In this document: positions 1 through 8,511 of the stretch, one piece after another
Layout: the number at the start of each line of letters is the position of its first letter
Position numbering within the stretch: position 1 is the first letter of the stretch
Origin: JAMXLL01 sp035279875
Lineage (GTDB): Bacteria; Desulfobacterota; Binatia; Binatales; Binataceae
NCBI GenBank assembly: GCA_035279875.1
Contig: DATEGX010000375.1
Location: 1 to 15,939, forward strand
Direction: 5' to 3'
Length of the DNA stretch: 15,939 nt
Position numbers and translations under genes: made by a program
Notes under the pieces: model-generated
Told to the model about the DNA's origin: nothing
Seen by the model: only the letters and a program-made list of their open reading frames with translations
Databases searched by the model: none

Positions 1-194
1 GACAGCCTTCTGGCACAAGCAGGTGCTATCTTGGGCGCGCGAAGGCGGGCCCTGATGGGTTTCAGTGCGCCGCAAAGCCCGGAGCATCGTGACCCAAGGG
101 TCTGCCGCCAACACCTTCCGCGCTCTCCGGTTTGCGACTAAATCTGCGAGGCTTAGTCCATTCAGGTAAAGGCGAGCTAGATGCGCATCCGCGA

Positions 195-216
195 CACGCC
201 GGCGTCCATCGGCGTG
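195..216. repeat. Inverted repeat (7-bp stem) downstream of ahcY
   Basis: CACGCCG at 195-201 pairs perfectly with CGGCGTG at 210-216 around an 8-base loop. It lies 40 bases beyond the stronger hairpin at 257-280. It may help end transcription or stabilise the 3' end of the ahcY message. It has no T tract on either strand, so the role is uncertain. Confidence 0.35.
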
Positions 217-256
217 GCAGAGGGCCTGGCCTGGCCGTGAGGAAAATCGAGACGTT

Positions 257-280
257 TAGGGCGCTTGAGACAGCGCCCTA
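257..280 (-). terminator. Hairpin after ahcY, possible terminator
   Basis: TAGGGCGC at 257-264 and GCGCCCTA at 273-280 form a perfect 8-bp GC-rich stem with an 8-base loop. The hairpin sits 27 bases past the ahcY stop codon, where a terminator would be expected. No run of T follows it on the minus strand, so it is not a classical intrinsic terminator. It could act with Rho or protect the 3' end of the message. Confidence 0.4.
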
Positions 281-307
281 CCGAATATCCGCGGGCCGGT
301 CAGCCGC

Positions 308-1573
308 TTACGTTCCGGTCTGCCAGCTCGACAAGTATTTCCGCTGCTCCTCGGTGAGTGTGTCGATCTTAATGCCCATCGCGGCCAGTTTGAGGCTCGC
401 GACTTCGTTCTCGATCTCCTGCGGCACCTCGTGCACCTTGACCGGCAGCGGAGCGCCCATCGCGGTCCATCGGGCCGCCAGCGCCTGGGTCGCAAAACTC
501 ATATCCATCACCTGCGCCGGATGGCCTTCCGCACAGGCCAGATTGACCAGGCGGCCCTGGCCGAGGATATACAGCGTGCGCCGATTGGGCAGCACGTAGG
601 CGTCTACATTCTGCGTGACGTTGCGCTCGACCTTGTTGGCGGTGTCATTAAGGTAGGCGATATCTATTTCGACGTCGAAATGCCCGGCGTTGCAGAGGAT
701 CGCACCGTCCTTCATCAGGGTGAAATGAGCTGCGCCCAGCACCGAGCGATCGCCGGTCGCGCTGATAAAAACGTCGCCGACCTTCGCCGCCTCGAGCATC
801 GGCATCACGCGGAAGCCCTCCATCGCGGCTTCCAGCGCGCGGATCGGATCGACTTCCGCGACGATTACCTCCGCGCCGAGTCCGCGTGCGCGTGAGGCAA
901 TTCCGCGTCCACACCAGCCGAAGCCCGCGACCACGATGACCGAGCCGGCGATCAGCACGCCGGTCGAGCGGATAATGCCGTCGAGGGTCGATTGCCCGGT
1001 CCCGTAACGGTTATCGAACAAATGCTTGGTCTGGGCGTCGTTGACCGCGACCACCGGAATACGCAGGGCACCGTCCTGTTCCATCGCGCGCAACCGGATC
1101 ACGCCGGTGGTGGTCTCCTCCATGCTGGCGCGGACTTCCTGTGCGTGGTCGCGGAACTCTGTATGCAGCAGGCTTACCAGGTCGGCGCCGTCGTCCATCG
1201 TGATTGTCGGACGGCGGGTGAGGGTCGCGCGCAGATGGTTGTAGTAGGTGTCGCGATCCTCGTCATGGATCGCATAGGTCGGGATGTCATACTCGGCCAC
1301 CAGCGCCGCGGCGACGTCGTCCTGGGTCGAGAGCGGATTGCTGGCGCAGCAGATTACCTCCGCGCCCCCGGCCTTGAGCGCGCGCAGCAAGTTGGCGGTT
1401 TCGCAGGTCACATGGAGGCAGGCGCCGAGTCGCTGGCCCTTGAGCGACTGGTCCTTGGTGAAGCGCTCGCGAATCAGCCGCAGTACCGGCATCTGCTTGT
1501 CGGCCCATTCGATCCGCCTGCGGCCGGCGGCGGCGAGCCCCAGGTCACGCACATCGTGGCCGTTGCTAGGCAT
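308..1573 (-). CDS. ahcY: Adenosylhomocysteinase (S-adenosyl-L-homocysteine hydrolase), short type
   Basis: Cytoplasmic NAD-dependent enzyme that reversibly splits S-adenosylhomocysteine into adenosine and homocysteine, removing the product inhibitor of methyltransferases. The 421-residue protein shows the family landmarks in order: HVTCETANLLRAL, SNPLSTQDD, DDGADL, EETTTGVIRL, VNDAQTKHLFDNRYGTGQS, the glycine-rich NAD loop GFGWCGRG, and NAGHFDVEID. It is the shorter form seen in archaea, Thermotoga and some bacteria. It ends in YLSSWQTGT and lacks the C-terminal Lys/Tyr tail (KPxxYRY type) of the long proteobacterial and eukaryotic enzymes. The ATG start is supported by an AGGAGG ribosome binding site 6 bases upstream. 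It follows metK on the same strand after 69 bases, so the two are probably co-transcribed. Confidence 0.97.
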   Translation of the reverse strand: MPSNGHDVRDLGLAAAGRRRIEWADKQMPVLRLIRERFTKDQSLKGQRLGACLHVTCETANLLRALKAGGAEVICCASNPLSTQDDVAAALVAEYDIPTYAIHDEDRDTYYNHLRATLTRRPTITMDDGADLVSLLHTEFRDHAQEVRASMEETTTGVIRLRAMEQDGALRIPVVAVNDAQTKHLFDNRYGTGQSTLDGIIRSTGVLIAGSVIVVAGFGWCGRGIASRARGLGAEVIVAEVDPIRALEAAMEGFRVMPMLEAAKVGDVFISATGDRSVLGAAHFTLMKDGAILCNAGHFDVEIDIAYLNDTANKVERNVTQNVDAYVLPNRRTLYILGQGRLVNLACAEGHPAQVMDMSFATQALAARWTAMGAPLPVKVHEVPQEIENEVASLKLAAMGIKIDTLTEEQRKYLSSWQTGT

Positions 1574-1642
1574 GAGATTCCTCCTGCTGGTGAAACTTGG
1601 CGGCGCCAGGGGCCGTATCGATTGGCGCGGTCAACAATACGT

Positions 1643-2830
<1,188 letters not shown>

Positions 2831-2981
2831 TAATGGCGGCTCCTTGGCACTGGTGCGGGCGAAAAAGTCCGATTTGTTCGATGCGTGACCGGGGCCTGCG
2901 CGGCACAAATGAGACCGCCGCCGAATCAACGCCCGGCAGACGGGCGTATCTACACATCAGGCCAGTTTTCCGGATGTTGGG

Positions 2982-3014
2982 CTATAACTAACCTTTAAAC
3001 TTCGGCTTGGTCAA
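2982..3014 (-). promoter_or_regulatory. Candidate metK-ahcY promoter
   Basis: On the minus strand TTGACC (3014-3009, five of six bases of the -35 consensus) is followed, after an AT-rich spacer, by TTATAG (2987-2982). The 21-base spacing is longer than ideal, so the -10 box is uncertain. The AT-rich island stands out from the GC-rich surroundings. Confidence 0.25.
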
Positions 3015-3055
3015 GATTAGATGAAACATACGATCAGGAGAGGCCGACCTGGCCA

Positions 3056-3074
3056 GTCCGGAGGGCCTTCGGAC
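3056..3074 (-). terminator. Hairpin directly after the HPr gene
   Basis: GTCCG (3056-3060) and CGGAC (3070-3074) pair perfectly, and the stem extends inwards with a G-T wobble and two more pairs. It begins immediately after the HPr stop codon on the minus strand. A second small repeat, GGCC-GACCT-GGCC (3042-3054), follows. No T tract is present, so at best it is a weak or Rho-assisted terminator. Confidence 0.3.
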
Positions 3075-3350
3075 TCATTCTTCGCCAAAACGCGCATCAA
3101 ACAGCGACTTCAGCGAGGCCAGGGTCTCCTGCGCGTCAGGGCCCTCCGCACGCACCTTTAGCCTGGTACCCTGGGCCGCGCCGAGCATCATCAGGCTGGT
3201 GACGCTGCGGGCATTAACCTGCTGCTCGCCGTTCGAAATCGTTACGGTGGAGGCTGACTCTTTTAGCGATTGCGCAACGCTGGACGCGGCCCTCAGATGA
3301 AGTCCGAGCCGATTTTTGATTTCCAAGGTGGCTTCGACAACAGAACTCAC
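3075..3350 (-). CDS. HPr-family phosphocarrier protein
   Basis: Small cytoplasmic protein of the HPr family (91 residues, typical length), which relays a phosphate from enzyme I to PTS IIA domains or to regulatory PTS branches. The active-site histidine is His18 in NRLGLHLRAA, with Arg20 nearby. The usual GLHARPA is altered to GLHLRAA, so the proline after the arginine is replaced. Ser49 in ARSVTSLMML corresponds to the Ser46 site used by HPr kinase in some bacteria. The start is GTG at 3350. AAGGA lies only one base upstream, which is too close for a normal ribosome binding site, and an ATG one base earlier in another frame is followed at once by TGA. Translation start is therefore less certain than the family call. 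No enzyme I or IIA gene lies in the window. Confidence 0.88.
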   Translation of the reverse strand: MSSVVEATLEIKNRLGLHLRAASSVAQSLKESASTVTISNGEQQVNARSVTSLMMLGAAQGTRLKVRAEGPDAQETLASLKSLFDARFGEE

Positions 3351-3451
3351 ATCCTTACGATAGATGCTCGGGAGCGTCTGGTAAATGCGCCAAGCGAAAA
3401 TGGTGCCAATTCTGGAGAAAAGCGCTGCTCGAAGGCCTCCTGACCCAACGG

Positions 3452-4507
3452 TTAGGAGGTGCCGTTGCGCGTCCCGGCAACCGGCTGGCGCCCCTCGGGA
3501 GTGTCAGCTTGCCCAAGGATCGCGGCAGTAAAAAGCTCGCGCAGGCGGGGTTCAATCGTAACCGCGCGGGTGGAGCCTTCCCGGCTTCGCCATTTGCGCA
3601 TCGGCACCACCGCCTTGGCCATATTGCGATGGCCCCCGGCACTGCCGATCCCGCCGAACAGATGCTTAACCATTTCACCGGCGTTGGCGCGGCCGAGTCC
3701 GTGATTGCGGACCGCCACCACCAGGTTCGAACCGAGTTTGCCGGCGACCGCCACCCATTCAACCCCCTCGAACTGCAGGCAGAAATCCGCCACCTGGACA
3801 ATCAGGTCGTCGCGTTCGACGGTACCAAGGTAGAGCGCAATCAAACCGTCGCTTATCCGCATCCGACGCATCGCATGTGACAGGATGCGGGCGAAACCCA
3901 ATGGCAATTCAGGGCGGTCGATTTGCCGCAGCAGGTTATAATTCGCCAGCGGATAGAGATGCACGAACGCCTGTATATCGGCCTCGGTCACGCGCCGCGA
4001 AAGAGCCAGCGTATCGCTGCGAATTCCGTAAAGCAGGGCAGTGGCCAGCCGCTCGCTGATCCGCTCTTCAGCGGTCACCAGGTACTCGGTCATTATCGTG
4101 GCGGTGGCGCCATAGCCCACCCGGATATCCTCGAACGGGGAAACTCCGCTCGGATAACCGGGGTGATGGTCGATTACGATATCAGCGCGGTGCAGCCTGT
4201 CACCGAAATAGGCCGGTTCCACGTCGACCATCGCGATCTTGTTGTAACCACGCAACTCCTCGACGTCGGCCGGCGTGACCTCTATTTCCAGCAGATGGGT
4301 CATGGTCAGGTTTTCCGGCCGGGTTACCGGCTTGAAGGCAAAAATCGGGGTGGTTTGCTTGTTGCGGCCGAGCAGCACGCGAAGGGCGATTGCACTCGAC
4401 ATTGCATCCGGGTCAGGATCGTCCTGCAGGACGATTCCGACGCGGTCGCTCTCGCCGACAATCGCGCGTAATTCCTTGATTTTTTGTTTGGTTAAGGCGC
4501 TATCCAT
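3452..4507 (-). CDS. DHH/DHHA1 family phosphoesterase (NrnA-like)
   Basis: Predicted Mn-dependent phosphoesterase of the DHH superfamily, which includes nanoRNase/pAp phosphatase NrnA and RecJ. The 351-residue protein shows motif I DDPDPDA (29-35), motif II DVEP (95-98), motif III DHH (113-115), motif IV GIRSDT (161-166), and the C-terminal DHHA1 substrate-binding motif GGIGSAGGHRNMA (285-297). The position of the histidine that opens canonical motif I is Gln28 here, so metal coordination may differ from NrnA. The frame extends to a TTG at 4525. I chose ATG 4507 because a possible promoter -10 box overlaps 4523-4528; the longer form adds only six residues. Likely substrates are short RNA oligonucleotides, cyclic dinucleotide products or pAp, but specificity cannot be read from sequence. 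Confidence 0.88.
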   Translation of the reverse strand: MDSALTKQKIKELRAIVGESDRVGIVLQDDPDPDAMSSAIALRVLLGRNKQTTPIFAFKPVTRPENLTMTHLLEIEVTPADVEELRGYNKIAMVDVEPAYFGDRLHRADIVIDHHPGYPSGVSPFEDIRVGYGATATIMTEYLVTAEERISERLATALLYGIRSDTLALSRRVTEADIQAFVHLYPLANYNLLRQIDRPELPLGFARILSHAMRRMRISDGLIALYLGTVERDDLIVQVADFCLQFEGVEWVAVAGKLGSNLVVAVRNHGLGRANAGEMVKHLFGGIGSAGGHRNMAKAVVPMRKWRSREGSTRAVTIEPRLRELFTAAILGQADTPEGRQPVAGTRNGTS

Positions 4508-4522
4508 AGAATCGGACCGGGC

Positions 4523-4550
4523 CAAATAAAACCCTGGTCCACACAGTCAA
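4523..4550 (-). promoter_or_regulatory. Candidate promoter of the DHH phosphoesterase
   Basis: On the minus strand TTGACT (4550-4545, five of six -35 bases) is followed after 16 bases by TATTTG (4528-4523, three of six). If real, transcription would begin around 4516, only a few bases before ATG 4507, giving a nearly leaderless message. Confidence 0.25.
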
Positions 4551-4577
4551 ATCGAGTACGCCGGTCCGTCCAGACAC

Positions 4578-4604
4578 TTGAAAGAGACACGTTGAGGCTA
4601 GAAT
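4578..4604 (+). promoter_or_regulatory. Candidate promoter of the zinc-ribbon/lysS operon
   Basis: TTGAAA (4578-4583) and TAGAAT (4599-4604, five of six -10 bases) are separated by 15 bases. They lie about 100 bases upstream of the zinc-ribbon start, inside the divergent intergenic region. The spacer is a little short. Confidence 0.3.
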
Positions 4605-4701
4605 CGGCGCGCAAAAGTCATTGGGTGAGGCCTAGCACATAGGTGAAAGCCCCTTCAATCCTGTAGAGTCATCAGTATCCCGCGTTTGTGGCACGGGAGC
4701 A

Positions 4702-4914
4702 ATGGAACAAGAGAAGTGTGAAATCTGCCGGCGCCCGCACGGCGAATGGCTGCTCAGAATGACGATCGAAGACGCCGCCGGTTATGCGGAAACTGCCTAC
4801 ATTTGCGCCAATTGCGGTGTAAAACTGCGCCTTGCCTCCGAGCATACGCGCGACTTGCAGATCGATCCGTGGGTGCATGAGGCGATGGCCCGGGTGCTGC
4901 GCGGCAGGCAGTAG
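4702..4914 (+). CDS. Small zinc-ribbon protein, four-cysteine
   Basis: A 70-residue protein of unknown function. Two CxxC knuckles, Cys6/Cys9 (CEIC) and Cys35/Cys38 (CANC), are spaced as in a zinc ribbon, and the C-terminal third looks helical and basic. No signal peptide or membrane segment is visible. The start ATG is preceded by GGGAG only 2 bases away, a tight spacing, but there is no other good start. Only 21 bases separate its stop from the lysS start, so it is almost certainly the first gene of a two-gene operon. It might be a nucleic-acid or tRNA-related accessory factor or simply share the promoter. I do not recognise the family. Confidence 0.72.
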   Translation: MEQEKCEICRRPHGEWLLRMTIEDAAGYAETAYICANCGVKLRLASEHTRDLQIDPWVHEAMARVLRGRQ

Positions 4915-4935
4915 GAAGAAAAGGATACGAAAGCG

Positions 4936-6522
4936 ATGGCATCGGCGCCCCAGGCTCGCCCCGAACTCGACCTTTGGCCCTATCAGGAGGCCCGCAAGCT
5001 GACCGAACGGGTGCGCGCCAACGAACCCGGCCGTCCGGTGATCTTCCAGAGCGGCTTTGGCCCTTCCGGGCTGCCGCACCTCGGCACGATGGGTGAGATT
5101 CTGCGCCCCTCATACGTGCGGCACGCCTTCGCCGTGCTGGGCGACCCGCATCCCAGCCGGCTCATCGTTTTTATCGACGACATGGACGGGCTGCGCAAGG
5201 TGCCGGAGAGCATTCCAAATCGAGAGAGCACCGGGTTTTACCTGGGTCAGCCGGTGTCGCGCATCCCCGACCCCTTCGGCGACTGCCACGACAGTTTTGC
5301 CTCGCACATGATCGCGCTCTTGCGCGGTTTCCTCGAACCGGTCGAGGTCGAGTACGAGTTGCTCCGCTCGAGCGAAATGTACAGGAGCGGCCGCTTCGAG
5401 CAGGGCCTTAAGCTGATTATCGAAAAGCATCGCGAGATCATGGCCCTGATCGCGCCGACTCTGCGCGAGGAAAACCGCGCCGGCTGGTCGCCGATCATGC
5501 CGCTCTGTCCGCAATGCGGCCAAATCAATTCGACCCTCGTAACCGCCTACCATCCCGATCGCGCCAGCGTCGAGTTTTCGTGCGAGCGCAGCTTCGGCGG
5601 CGCCCATGGATGCGGCTTCAGGGGCGAGCAATCGATTCTCGGCGGCCTCGCCAAGGTGCAATGGAAGGTCGACTGGGCCTTGCGATGGTACGTGCTCGAC
5701 GTCGATTACGAGCTTTACGGCAAGGACCTGATCGATTCAGCGCGGCTCTCCGGCCAGATTCTTCGCCTGATGGGCAAGCGGCCTCCGCTCGGTTTCGCCT
5801 TCGAGATGTACCTCGACGAGGAAGGCCACAAGGTCTCGAAGTCGGTCGGGCGCGGGGTTGGAGTCGAGCATTGGCGCCGTTACGCGCCGATTGAAGTGCT
5901 CAAATATTTCCTCATTCTCAACCCCCGGCGCGCGCGCAAGCTGTTTCTCGAGTCGATTCCGCAATACGTCGACGAATACCTCGATGCCTTGCGTGAATGG
6001 AACTCCGCCGATGACGCCGCGCGGCGCAACTCGCCGCTCGAATTCGTGCTGCAGAGCACCAGCGCGCGCCGCTTTAATTCTTCGCTCAGTTTCGGCCTGG
6101 TGATGAACCTGGTGCCGGCGGTCGGCAGCGCCGATCGCGATCTGCTGTGGAAATATATCGCGAGCTACGATCCAGGTATCGCCGCCGACCCGGAGACCGA
6201 GGAGCTGGCGCGGAACCTGATGGAATGCGCGCTCAACTTTTACCGCGATTTTATCGAACCATCAAAACAGACTTATGCGCCGAATGATTCCGAGCGGCCG
6301 CTGTTGGATCAACTCGCCGAGTGGCTGAAGGCGCATCCCGAGGCTCCGGCCGACGAGATTGAGCGTAAAATCTACGACCTCGGCCGCGCCAACTACGACA
6401 AGCCCGGCAATATTTTCCCGCTGCTCTACCGCACCCTACTGGGCCAGGAACGAGGTCCGCGCCTCGGCGCGTTTATCCGGCTGGCCACCCCGGCCAAAAT
6501 TGCCCAAGCGCTGGCTCCATAG
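4936..6522 (+). CDS. lysS: Lysyl-tRNA synthetase, class I
   Basis: Charges tRNA-Lys with lysine. This is the class I enzyme (LysRS1), unrelated in fold to the class II LysRS of E. coli and most bacteria, and best known from archaea, spirochaetes and alphaproteobacteria. In the 528-residue protein the HIGH-type signature is PHLGT (47-51) within GFGPSGLPHLGT, and the KMSKS-type signature is KVSKS (299-303). A zinc-binding insert carries Cys191, Cys194, Cys216 and Cys226 (CPQC ... CERSFGGAHGC). The C-terminal part is helical, as expected for the anticodon-binding cage. Length is normal for the family. The ATG start has an AAGGA ribosome binding site about 10 bases upstream. No class II lysS is present in the window to compare with. 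Confidence 0.95.
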   Translation: MASAPQARPELDLWPYQEARKLTERVRANEPGRPVIFQSGFGPSGLPHLGTMGEILRPSYVRHAFAVLGDPHPSRLIVFIDDMDGLRKVPESIPNRESTGFYLGQPVSRIPDPFGDCHDSFASHMIALLRGFLEPVEVEYELLRSSEMYRSGRFEQGLKLIIEKHREIMALIAPTLREENRAGWSPIMPLCPQCGQINSTLVTAYHPDRASVEFSCERSFGGAHGCGFRGEQSILGGLAKVQWKVDWALRWYVLDVDYELYGKDLIDSARLSGQILRLMGKRPPLGFAFEMYLDEEGHKVSKSVGRGVGVEHWRRYAPIEVLKYFLILNPRRARKLFLESIPQYVDEYLDALREWNSADDAARRNSPLEFVLQSTSARRFNSSLSFGLVMNLVPAVGSADRDLLWKYIASYDPGIAADPETEELARNLMECALNFYRDFIEPSKQTYAPNDSERPLLDQLAEWLKAHPEAPADEIERKIYDLGRANYDKPGNIFPLLYRTLLGQERGPRLGAFIRLATPAKIAQALAP

Positions 6523-6616
6523 CCGCGCTGGCGTTGCAATTTGCGATTCTGAACGCTCGCGAAGTACCGGCACCGCGCCGAAGGTCGCAGGAAATCGCAC
6601 CGCCGCGGACTATCAA

Positions 6617-7864
6617 TCAGATAGCGTCTGGCATTGGATTCTCGACGATCAGACCGTTTTGCAAGAGCGCCGCTAGCTTCTCGTCGGAATAGCCGCAGGC
6701 CTCGCGCAGGACTTGCCGCGTATGCTGCCCCAACGCGGCGGCCGGTCCGGGAATACTCGGCGGGGTCTTGGAGAACTTGTGCGGTGACTGAAGGAACATC
6801 GATTCAACCCCGTTGGCGCCGCGCATTTTGGCGACCATCCGGCGGCTGAGGACCGGATCGCTGGCGAATTGACCGACCGACAGCAGGCGGGCAGCCGGCA
6901 GGCGCAACTCGTCGGCGAGGACCTCAATCGCACTGTCGTCATCCGGGAAGGTCGCGAGCCATTCCTCGATAATCAGCTTGAGCGCGTCCTGATTCTGCGC
7001 GCGTCCGGGTGCGCTCTGCAGTTCCGGCACGGCGAGCAGATCCTCGCGGCCCATCCGCTTTACCAGCACTTCCCATTGCGGGTCGGTGAACACGCCGATG
7101 CCGACGTAGCCGTCCCTCGATTTGAAAACGCCGTAGGGAAACGCGCCGGTGCGCTGGCTGCCGCCGCGTTGCGGGTCGAGTTCGCCGGCACTCGCGCTGA
7201 ACGCGGCGAGTTGCCAATCGTGCGAATTGTAGGCGCAGTCGACCAGCGCGAGATCAATATATTGTCCTTCGCCGGTGCGCTGGCGATGAAACAGCGCCGC
7301 CGAGATCGCGCCGAAGGCGTTAAGCGCGGTCATATGGTCGGCGATCGCCGAGGCCGGGTAGACCGGATGGCCGTCGGGCTCGCCCATCATGTGCAGCAGG
7401 CCGCCCGCGGCCAGCGCGACGAGGTCGTTGCCGATTCGCGCCGCGTAAGGACTGTCCTGTCCGTAGGTCGAAATCGAGCACATCACGATATTCGGATTGG
7501 CCGCCGAAATGGTCTCGTAGCTGAGGCCATAGCGGCGCAATACTCCCGGCGTATAGTTCTCGATCAAGACGTCCGCGCCGCGCGCCAAGTCCTTGACGAT
7601 GGCCGCGCCCTCGGGGCGCTTGAAATCGATGCAAACGCATTTCTTGCCGCGATTGTGCATCGCGAAGTAAAGCCCAGGCGCGCCCTTGCCGCCGTCGGTC
7701 GGGCTGAAATGCAGGCGCCTGCTGCCTTCACCCTTGAGCGGCGGCTCGACCTTGATAACCTCAGCGCCAAGGTCGACGAACAGACGGGTCGCGACCGGCC
7801 CCGCCAGGTATTGAGTTACGTCGACGATCCGCACGCCTTCGAAGATTCGCTTGTATGAACTCAT
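6617..7864 (-). CDS. CaiB/BaiF family (type III) CoA-transferase
   Basis: Predicted to move coenzyme A between carboxylic acids through an aspartyl-CoA intermediate, the chemistry of formyl-CoA transferase and CaiB. The 415-residue protein has the family N-terminus VRIVDVTQYLAGPVATRLFV with DLGAEVIKVE, and the middle-section block RTGEGQYIDLAL. Asp176 in SAIADHMTALNA aligns with the nucleophilic Asp169 of formyl-CoA transferase, so it should be active. The frame is open further upstream to 8182, but ATG 7864 has GAGAGGG 6 bases upstream and begins right at the conserved domain. It is divergent from the SnoaL-like gene across a 193-base region. The likely role is activation of an acid intermediate in a degradation pathway; acyl donor and acceptor are unknown. 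Confidence 0.92.
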   Translation of the reverse strand: MSSYKRIFEGVRIVDVTQYLAGPVATRLFVDLGAEVIKVEPPLKGEGSRRLHFSPTDGGKGAPGLYFAMHNRGKKCVCIDFKRPEGAAIVKDLARGADVLIENYTPGVLRRYGLSYETISAANPNIVMCSISTYGQDSPYAARIGNDLVALAAGGLLHMMGEPDGHPVYPASAIADHMTALNAFGAISAALFHRQRTGEGQYIDLALVDCAYNSHDWQLAAFSASAGELDPQRGGSQRTGAFPYGVFKSRDGYVGIGVFTDPQWEVLVKRMGREDLLAVPELQSAPGRAQNQDALKLIIEEWLATFPDDDSAIEVLADELRLPAARLLSVGQFASDPVLSRRMVAKMRGANGVESMFLQSPHKFSKTPPSIPGPAAALGQHTRQVLREACGYSDEKLAALLQNGLIVENPMPDAI

Positions 7865-7980
7865 CGCGGCCCTCTCATCCTTAGCCGCGGACCTCGGCCA
7901 TGCACGCGCCGCGGATCCGCCTGGCGAATCGTTAACACAAAAGCGCGAGCGCGAGTTAGCCCGCGTCGAACCCATCCGCT

Positions 7981-8010
7981 TTGACCGCGTTCGCCCTTCG
8001 GCGTTAGACT
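7981..8010 (+). promoter_or_regulatory. Candidate promoter of the SnoaL/cupin/GST operon
   Basis: TTGACC (7981-7986, five of six -35 bases), an 18-base spacer, and TAGACT (8005-8010, four of six -10 bases). This is the best sigma70-like pair in the window. It would start transcription near 8017, leaving a leader of about 40 bases before ATG 8058. Confidence 0.45.
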
Positions 8011-8057
8011 CGCGCTGGTCCTGTCCGGCGAAACGAAAAATCAAGCAGGTGAAGCAG

Positions 8058-8456
8058 ATGTCAGCAGCAGAGAACAAGGAACTCGTGCGCAAGATGTTTG
8101 GCGAGTTGTCGAAAGGCAACGCCGAGGCTTTCATGGCCAGCCTGGCCGACGACGTACGCTTTACGATCATCGGAACTTCCAAGTATTCGGGGACCTACAC
8201 GGGGAAAGAGGACCTGGTAAAGCGGCTTCTGGGACCGTTGAACGCGCAGCTCGAGGGCGGCCTCGCAATCACCCCGGGAAACCTGATCGCCGAGGGCGAG
8301 TACGTCGCGATGCAATCGAACGGCCGGGCGAAATCGAAAAACGGCGTCGATTACAACAATACCTATTGCCAGGTTTTTCACATCGTGAACGGCAAGGTGA
8401 AGGAGATGACCGAATATCTCGACACCGAACTGGTCACCAGGGCGTTCGGCAAATAG
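8058..8456 (+). CDS. SnoaL-like / NTF2-like protein
   Basis: A 132-residue protein of the NTF2-like (SnoaL, ketosteroid-isomerase-like) alpha+beta cone fold, judged from the N-terminal helix ENKELVRKMFGELSKGN followed by AFMASLADDVRFTI, then the strand pair YCQVFHIVNGKVKEMTEYLD. Members serve as small-molecule isomerases, cyclases, hydrolases or binding proteins, so the exact reaction cannot be assigned. The frame is open upstream to 7851, but the real start is ATG 8058: the region before it is low in protein character and holds a good promoter. An AGGTGA element lies just upstream. It is the first gene of a probable three-gene operon with the cupin and the zeta GST. Confidence 0.85.
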   Translation: MSAAENKELVRKMFGELSKGNAEAFMASLADDVRFTIIGTSKYSGTYTGKEDLVKRLLGPLNAQLEGGLAITPGNLIAEGEYVAMQSNGRAKSKNGVDYNNTYCQVFHIVNGKVKEMTEYLDTELVTRAFGK

Positions 8457-8511
8457 CCAGCGTAGGTACGGCCGGCGCGCCGCACAAAACGGCACTCGCG
8501 AGGAGCAGCCA

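Larger units (their letters stand above)
1..307. other. Intergenic region downstream of ahcY, no supported gene
   Basis: No convincing gene is visible in these 307 bases. A 17-codon open stretch enters from the left edge on the plus strand and stops with TGA at 53-55. It could be the last residues of a gene convergent with ahcY, but it is too short to identify. The region also carries two perfect inverted repeats (195-216 and 257-280). The plus-strand open frame running from 132 into ahcY is the antisense shadow of ahcY. Confidence 0.5.
2831..3074 (-). promoter_or_regulatory. metK upstream region / leader (unassigned)
   Basis: A gap of 244 bases lies between the HPr stop and the metK start, long for this compact window. 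On the minus strand it holds an AT-rich stretch with promoter-like boxes (2982-3014), then a perfect 6-bp hairpin (CGCCCG at 2941-2946, CGGGCG at 2930-2935) about 100 bases before the start codon. I could not match it to the SAM-I, SAM-II or SAH riboswitch consensus by eye. A leader-based control of metK is possible but not shown. Confidence 0.35.

Noticed and set aside
132..599. Plus-strand open frame of 155 codons at the left
   Set aside because: Its second half is antisense to ahcY and the protein has no recognisable family features; long shadow frames are expected at this GC content.
3045..3062. Minus strand GGACTGGCC resembles part of the SAM-I riboswitch core upstream of metK
   Set aside because: The other conserved SAM-I blocks (ATGAAACC, GGCAACC and the flanking P1 stem) are absent, and the match overlaps the short repeats that follow the HPr gene.
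6869..7858. 329-codon plus-strand open frame
   Set aside because: It is exactly antisense to the CaiB/BaiF gene, whose motifs and ribosome binding site are clear.
7865..8182. N-terminal extension of the CoA-transferase frame
   Set aside because: The extension runs into the divergent SnoaL-like gene, and ATG 7864 has a good ribosome binding site at the domain boundary.
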